Assembly: GCA_018432565.1 (NCBI GenBank)
Contig: JAHDSS010000390.1
Coordinates: 1-5,143, forward strand
Direction of reading: 5' to 3'
DNA length: 5,143 bases
Source of the DNA: Kiritimatiellia bacterium
GTDB lineage: Bacteria > Verrucomicrobiota > Kiritimatiellia > CAIQIC01 > Lenti-01
Shown here: positions 5,118 to 5,143 of the stretch, piece after piece
Position numbering within the stretch: the first letter of the stretch is position 1
How the letters are laid out: every line of letters starts with the position of its first letter
The notes under the pieces: model-generated
What the model was told of the DNA's origin: nothing
Database searches by the model: none
The model's input: only the letters and a program-made list of their open reading frames with translations
Position numbers and translations under genes: made by a program

Positions 5118-5143
5118 AGAAAGCAGCGAAGAAGGTCGCCAAG
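5108..5143 (+). CDS. Start of a lysine/alanine-rich, probably nucleoid-associated protein (partial)
   Basis: Only twelve codons are inside the window: MAVKKAAKKVAK. Alternating lysine pairs and small residues are typical of histone H1/Hc-like proteins or of HU proteins with a lysine-rich N-terminal tail, which bind and compact DNA through charge. The long leader, strong-looking promoter and purine-rich ribosome binding site fit an abundant protein. Codons here (GCA, GTA, AAA) are less C-ending than in the operon before it. The assignment cannot go beyond the composition because the rest lies to the right of the window; a ribosomal or ribosome-associated protein with a basic start is also possible. 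Confidence 0.6.
   Translation, partial: MAVKKAAKKVAK

Noticed and set aside
1..5143. tRNA or rRNA genes
   Set aside because: No cloverleaf with a TTCRA-type T-arm or rRNA-like conserved segments was seen in the intergenic stretches.

Overview
The window looks like a piece of chromosome from a GC-rich, Gram-negative-type bacterium. An exosortase, a yicC-gmk-coaC-coaB run and a lysine/alanine-rich histone-like start would fit the Verrucomicrobiota/Kiritimatiellota (PVC) group. This placement is inference from gene content and base composition; no rRNA or other phylogenetic marker is present.

Layout. Positions 1-945 (minus strand) hold an exosortase, a multi-pass membrane transpeptidase-like enzyme with an intact Cys/Arg/His triad; its C-terminal end runs off the left edge. 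Positions 946-1266 are a divergent intergenic region with a candidate promoter at each side and, between them, a palindromic repeat element with imperfect inverted arms and a perfect 15-bp direct repeat just outside them. Positions 1267-2067 (plus) encode an exported protein that combines a KTSC-like domain with a single-HKD phospholipase D/nuclease domain. A TTGACG-18-TAGGAT promoter overlaps the stop codon of this gene and starts a housekeeping operon: yicC (2137-3024, RNA-processing endoribonuclease family), gmk (3042-3683, guanylate kinase), coaC (3676-4224) and coaB (4228-4872), the last two making 4'-phosphopantetheine for coenzyme A. coaC and coaB lie in the same reading frame, separated only by TGA ACC before a GTG start, so they look like a bifunctional coaBC cut in two by one stop codon. 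Positions 4873-5107 carry a second TTGACG promoter and a long leader with small open frames and a hairpin placed just before a G-rich ribosome binding site. The leader feeds a lysine-rich, probably nucleoid-associated protein of which only 12 codons are visible.

How the genes work together. The operon is the conserved bacterial grouping of RNA turnover, guanine nucleotide and CoA synthesis genes, but without rpoZ between gmk and coaC. The exosortase and the exported PLD-like protein are both cell-envelope functions, but they are divergent and nothing in the sequence shows that they cooperate. The most interesting points are the split coaC/coaB, the repeat element between divergent promoters, the KTSC-PLD fusion, the complex leader of the histone-like gene, and a strong C-over-G bias of the plus strand that holds regardless of gene direction.
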